Below, piece by piece: positions 62,319 to 64,000 of a stretch of 64,000 nucleotides of DNA; within the stretch, counting starts at the first letter, position 1; each line of letters starts with the position of its first letter. The notes below the pieces were generated by a model, which ran no database searches, was not told the origin of the DNA, and worked only from the letters and a program-made list of their open reading frames with translations. This stretch comes from Gammaproteobacteria bacterium (GTDB taxonomy: Bacteria > Pseudomonadota > Gammaproteobacteria > Pseudomonadales > Azotimanducaceae): NCBI GenBank assembly GCA_009846005.1, contig VXYL01000007.1, positions 1-64,000 on the forward strand, given 5' to 3'. The position numbers and the translations under genes are program-made.

Positions 62319-63087
62319 CCTCGAGGGGCGTCGCCGCTGGCTGAATGTCCACGGCGGCGATCCCGGCCTCAGTCTCGAAGGTGACCGTGCCGCCGTCAAC
62401 GGAGCGGAGTCGCCGGGCGCCATCGAGGAGCGCCTCGGCGACCTGCGCCTCGGGCAAGTAGGCCGAGCGGCCGCGGAGATGATTCCTCGACAACGCGCCC
62501 GTTTCGATGGTCTCGACGAAATCTGCGACCTCGTCGGGAAAGACTCGACCGTAGATTGCACCCTGGGGCAAGACGAGGACGTTGGGCGCGAAACGGTGTC
62601 CACCCAAGTGCGTCGTTTGCCAAGCGCGGTTTCCTGCTAGCGCGCGCAATTGTGCGTAGGCCGGAAGTCCGTAGCGCGCACAGCATAGGTCGCGCTGGCC
62701 GTTGGTGCACACAAAGTAGTGCGGTTTGGGAACCTCTTCGAAATCGGGCGAGTCGAGGCTGAGACCCTGGACATCTTCGTAGCCGCGGCTGCGGAAGCGC
62801 TTCAACGTGCCTTCCTCGGCGATGAACAGGGTCGTCTCGTCGGTGTCGAGTTCGGGCCGCCGAATGAACTGTGCTCGGACTTTGCGTCCACTTTCGGCGA
62901 CGGCAGCCAGTGTGTGGTCCAGCCAATCGCGGGTCCGAGCCGCAAGGTCGTTGTCCTCGAGCGCCTTGGGTTTCCACGCGGGCGTGTACTCGAGCAGCAA
63001 CCAGACGTCGACCTCGACCGCGGTGCCTAGCATCGGCTCGCCGGATGCCAGACAAAGGTCGGCGCAGTAGACGCGGTCGTCGCTCAT
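62236..63087 (-). CDS. Sucrase/ferredoxin-like protein (thioredoxin-like ferredoxin domain)
   Basis: A 283-residue protein of the Suc_Fer-like family. YFVCTNGQRDLCCARYGLPAYAQLR, then TTHLGGHRFAPNVLVLPQGAIYGRV give the cysteine cluster and the H-x-G-G-H-R-F-A motif that define the family, which binds a [2Fe-2S]-type centre in related proteins. N-terminus MSDDRVYCADLCLASGEPM. Role unknown. The C-terminal 27 codons overlap the acyltransferase gene tail to tail. Confidence 0.8.
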   Translation of the reverse strand: MSDDRVYCADLCLASGEPMLGTAVEVDVWLLLEYTPAWKPKALEDNDLAARTRDWLDHTLAAVAESGRKVRAQFIRRPELDTDETTLFIAEEGTLKRFRSRGYEDVQGLSLDSPDFEEVPKPHYFVCTNGQRDLCCARYGLPAYAQLRALAGNRAWQTTHLGGHRFAPNVLVLPQGAIYGRVFPDEVADFVETIETGALSRNHLRGRSAYLPEAQVAEALLDGARRLRSVDGGTVTFETEAGIAAVDIQPAATPLEVIASCGRTEPEAVFPLQPVGRPRRETA

Positions 63088-63123
63088 GGGTCCATCGCGA
63101 ACGGCACAGCATGCGATTGTATC

Positions 63124-63148
63124 GTAGGGGACGGGCTTGTCCCGTCCC
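63124..63148. repeat. Intergenic hairpin repeat, single unit (locus 9)
   Basis: Common form: GTA-G, stem GGGACGGG/CCCGTCCC, loop CTTGT. The only unit seen without a detectable partner and upstream rather than downstream of a gene. Confidence 0.85.
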
Positions 63149-63337
63149 GATTGGCGAGTAACGGGATTCTCCGCGCGGACTGCGTTGCAATGATCGTCCG
63201 GTGTAAACGGATTGGGTGTGATCGCTGACGCGGATTTCCGAGATTTCCTACGCAAATTCGAGAGAAAACCGACTATTCGCCCTGTCGAGAGGGGGCTACA
63301 GTCGGCGGACAAATACGCGCCCATTGAGCCCGTTTCT

Positions 63338-63367
63338 TTGACACTGCGCGGATTCGGGTGGTACAAG
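63338..63367 (+). promoter_or_regulatory. Possible promoter of the coiled-coil gene
   Basis: Perfect TTGACA (63338-63343) and TACAAG (63362-63367) with 18 bases between, about 57 bases before the ATG. Confidence 0.4.
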
Positions 63368-63423
63368 ACCGGCACGACACATGCCGTCAGACGCTCCGTT
63401 GTGCTGTTACCGGAGCCCGAGGA

Positions 63424-64000
63424 ATGATGGACATGACCGATGTATCCCCGGACACGCTTTCGACCGCGCGTCGCCTCGAGCACGACTTCGGGATGGATCG
63501 GCAGGCCTCCGAGGGTGTCGCCATTGCCATTTACGAACACACGACCGCCAACCTCGCCACGAAGGCGGACCTGCGGCAGGTCGAGGAGACACTGCGCGGC
63601 GAGCTCGCCGCGAAGGCGGACCTGCGGCAGCTCGAGGAGACATTGCGCGGCGAGCTCGCCGCGAAGGCGGACCTGCGGCAGCTCGAGGATACGCTGCGCG
63701 ACGAGCTCGCCGCGAAGGCGGATCTGCGGCAGGTCGAGGAAAAGCTGCGCGGCGAGATAAAGGAGCTCGGCGCCACGCTTCGCGGCGAAATGAACGGGTG
63801 GGGTGCCACACTTCGCGGCGAGATGAACGAGTTGGGTGCCACACTTCGCGGCGATATGCAGGAGCTCGGCACGTCACTTCGAGGACAGATTGAAGGGTCG
63901 CGGGGTTACACGGACGCCAAGTTGGCGGAACTTCGCGCCGAGATGCACGGGGAATTCAAGAACCTCTACCGGCACCTGTGGCTGCTGTTGCTGGGCTTCG
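63424..64000 (+). CDS. Repetitive coiled-coil protein with C-terminal hydrophobic end (cut by window end)
   Basis: Open from ATG at 63424 to the window end (192 codons seen). N-terminus MMDMTDVSPDTLSTARRLEHDFGM, then HTTANLATKADL. A coiled coil follows, built of four 17-residue units (L-A-A-K-A-D-L-R-Q-L-E-E-T-L-R-G-E) and four 11-residue units (such as MNELGATLRGE). After EGSRGYTDAKLAELRAEMHGEFKNLY a hydrophobic end HLWLLLLGF begins, probably a membrane anchor. It resembles DUF1640-like coiled-coil proteins ('TKADL' type). Function unknown. Long open frames on the other strands here are by-products of the repeats. Confidence 0.75.
   Translation, partial: MMDMTDVSPDTLSTARRLEHDFGMDRQASEGVAIAIYEHTTANLATKADLRQVEETLRGELAAKADLRQLEETLRGELAAKADLRQLEDTLRDELAAKADLRQVEEKLRGEIKELGATLRGEMNGWGATLRGEMNELGATLRGDMQELGTSLRGQIEGSRGYTDAKLAELRAEMHGEFKNLYRHLWLLLLGF
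63553..63756 (+). repeat. 51-bp tandem repeats in the coiled-coil gene
   Basis: Four units at 63553-63603, 63604-63654, 63655-63705 and 63706-63756, nearly identical in DNA, each coding 17 residues. Confidence 0.9.
63757..63888 (+). repeat. 33-bp tandem repeats in the coiled-coil gene
   Basis: Four units at 63757-63789, 63790-63822, 63823-63855 and 63856-63888 coding 11 residues each (x-x-E-L-G-A-T-L-R-G-E), directly after the 51-bp set. Confidence 0.9.

Larger units (their letters stand above)
63088..63423. other. 336-base gene-free stretch with hairpin repeat and possible promoter
   Basis: It contains one forward hairpin repeat (63124-63148) 37 bases before the start of the minus-strand ferredoxin-like gene, and a promoter-like pair at 63338-63367. 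A 71-codon frame at 63212-63427 has no recognisable features and is not called. Otherwise nothing is visible. Confidence 0.6.

Noticed and set aside
63407-63893. Several long open frames on both strands at the window end
   Set aside because: They arise from the 51- and 33-bp repeats being stop-free in multiple frames; only the frame from 63424 has a heptad/hendecad-like pattern, a plausible N-terminus and a hydrophobic end.
1-64000. CRISPR array, tRNA, rRNA or prophage
   Set aside because: No regularly spaced direct repeats with unique spacers, no cloverleaf-like sequence and no phage structural or integrase genes were recognised; the dispersed repeats are intergenic hairpins, not CRISPR repeats.

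Overview
The window is GC-rich (roughly 65%), densely coded bacterial DNA. It carries three TonB-dependent receptors, RND pumps, a periplasmic adaptor, lipoproteins and a Zur/ZnuD-type zinc module, so the organism is Gram-negative and most likely a proteobacterium (probably a gammaproteobacterium). Six Fe(II)/2-oxoglutarate dioxygenases (five PhyH-like, one TauD/TfdA-like), a CaiB/BaiF CoA-transferase, acyl-CoA dehydrogenases and many stand-alone hydrolases suggest an oxidative, environmental or symbiotic lifestyle. No rRNA, tRNA, CRISPR array, prophage or transposase gene was seen.

Layout. 1-4.6 kb: end of an acyl-CoA dehydrogenase, then a tight run of metallo-beta-lactamase-fold hydrolase, TauD-like dioxygenase, PhyH dioxygenase and MFS transporter. 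4.7-7.7 kb: operon of a GbsR/MarR regulator, DUF4166 protein, membrane-fused TIGR01777 SDR and DCC thiol-disulfide protein, preceded by a perfect 22-bp palindrome over the start codon. 7.8-9.6 kb: small-protein pair (first gene frameshifted) and a class III CoA-transferase. 9.7-12.5 kb (minus): RraA-like, thioredoxin-like and UGSC-family genes; the last is interrupted by an in-frame UGA that reads U-G-S-C. 12.8-17.7 kb: P1 peptidase, ABC-F ribosome-protection-type ATPase with a possible attenuator leader, serine hydrolase, PhyH. 17.8-22.4 kb: SurE, Gfo/Idh/MocA oxidoreductase-PhyH-nucleotidyltransferase operon, VapBC-like pair. 22.5-30.7 kb: UvrA, two tandem PhyH genes, TlpA-like lipoprotein, serine hydrolase. 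30.8-37.3 kb: DUF169-TonB receptor-EamA operon (minus) and a secreted multi-domain beta-sandwich protein. 37.3-42 kb: DsbA-like isomerase, methyltransferase, and a zinc module (MerC-like, Zur, His-rich ZnuD-like receptor) around a Zur-box-like site. 42-56 kb: DUF3604 protein, aldo/keto reductase, esterase, two convergent RND permeases (one frameshifted) with one adaptor, TonB receptor. 56.5-64 kb: acyl-CoA dehydrogenase with a GrdB/PrdB-like gene carrying an in-frame UGA (U-P-V-C), HipBA with two operators, an isocitrate/isopropylmalate-type dehydrogenase, PlsC-like acyltransferase, sucrase/ferredoxin-like protein and a repetitive coiled-coil protein cut by the window end.

The most notable signals are: (1) two unlinked genes in which UGA sits at the first position of a conserved U-x-x-C redox motif, one followed by a strong SECIS-like hairpin, implying selenocysteine decoding; (2) a family of intergenic hairpin repeats with covarying stems and a constant CTTGT-type loop, whose outer TAG serves as the stop codon of seven different genes; (3) several palindromic operators beside regulator or antitoxin genes; (4) three apparent frameshifts, two of them in G/C-rich tracts, which may be real decay or assembly error.
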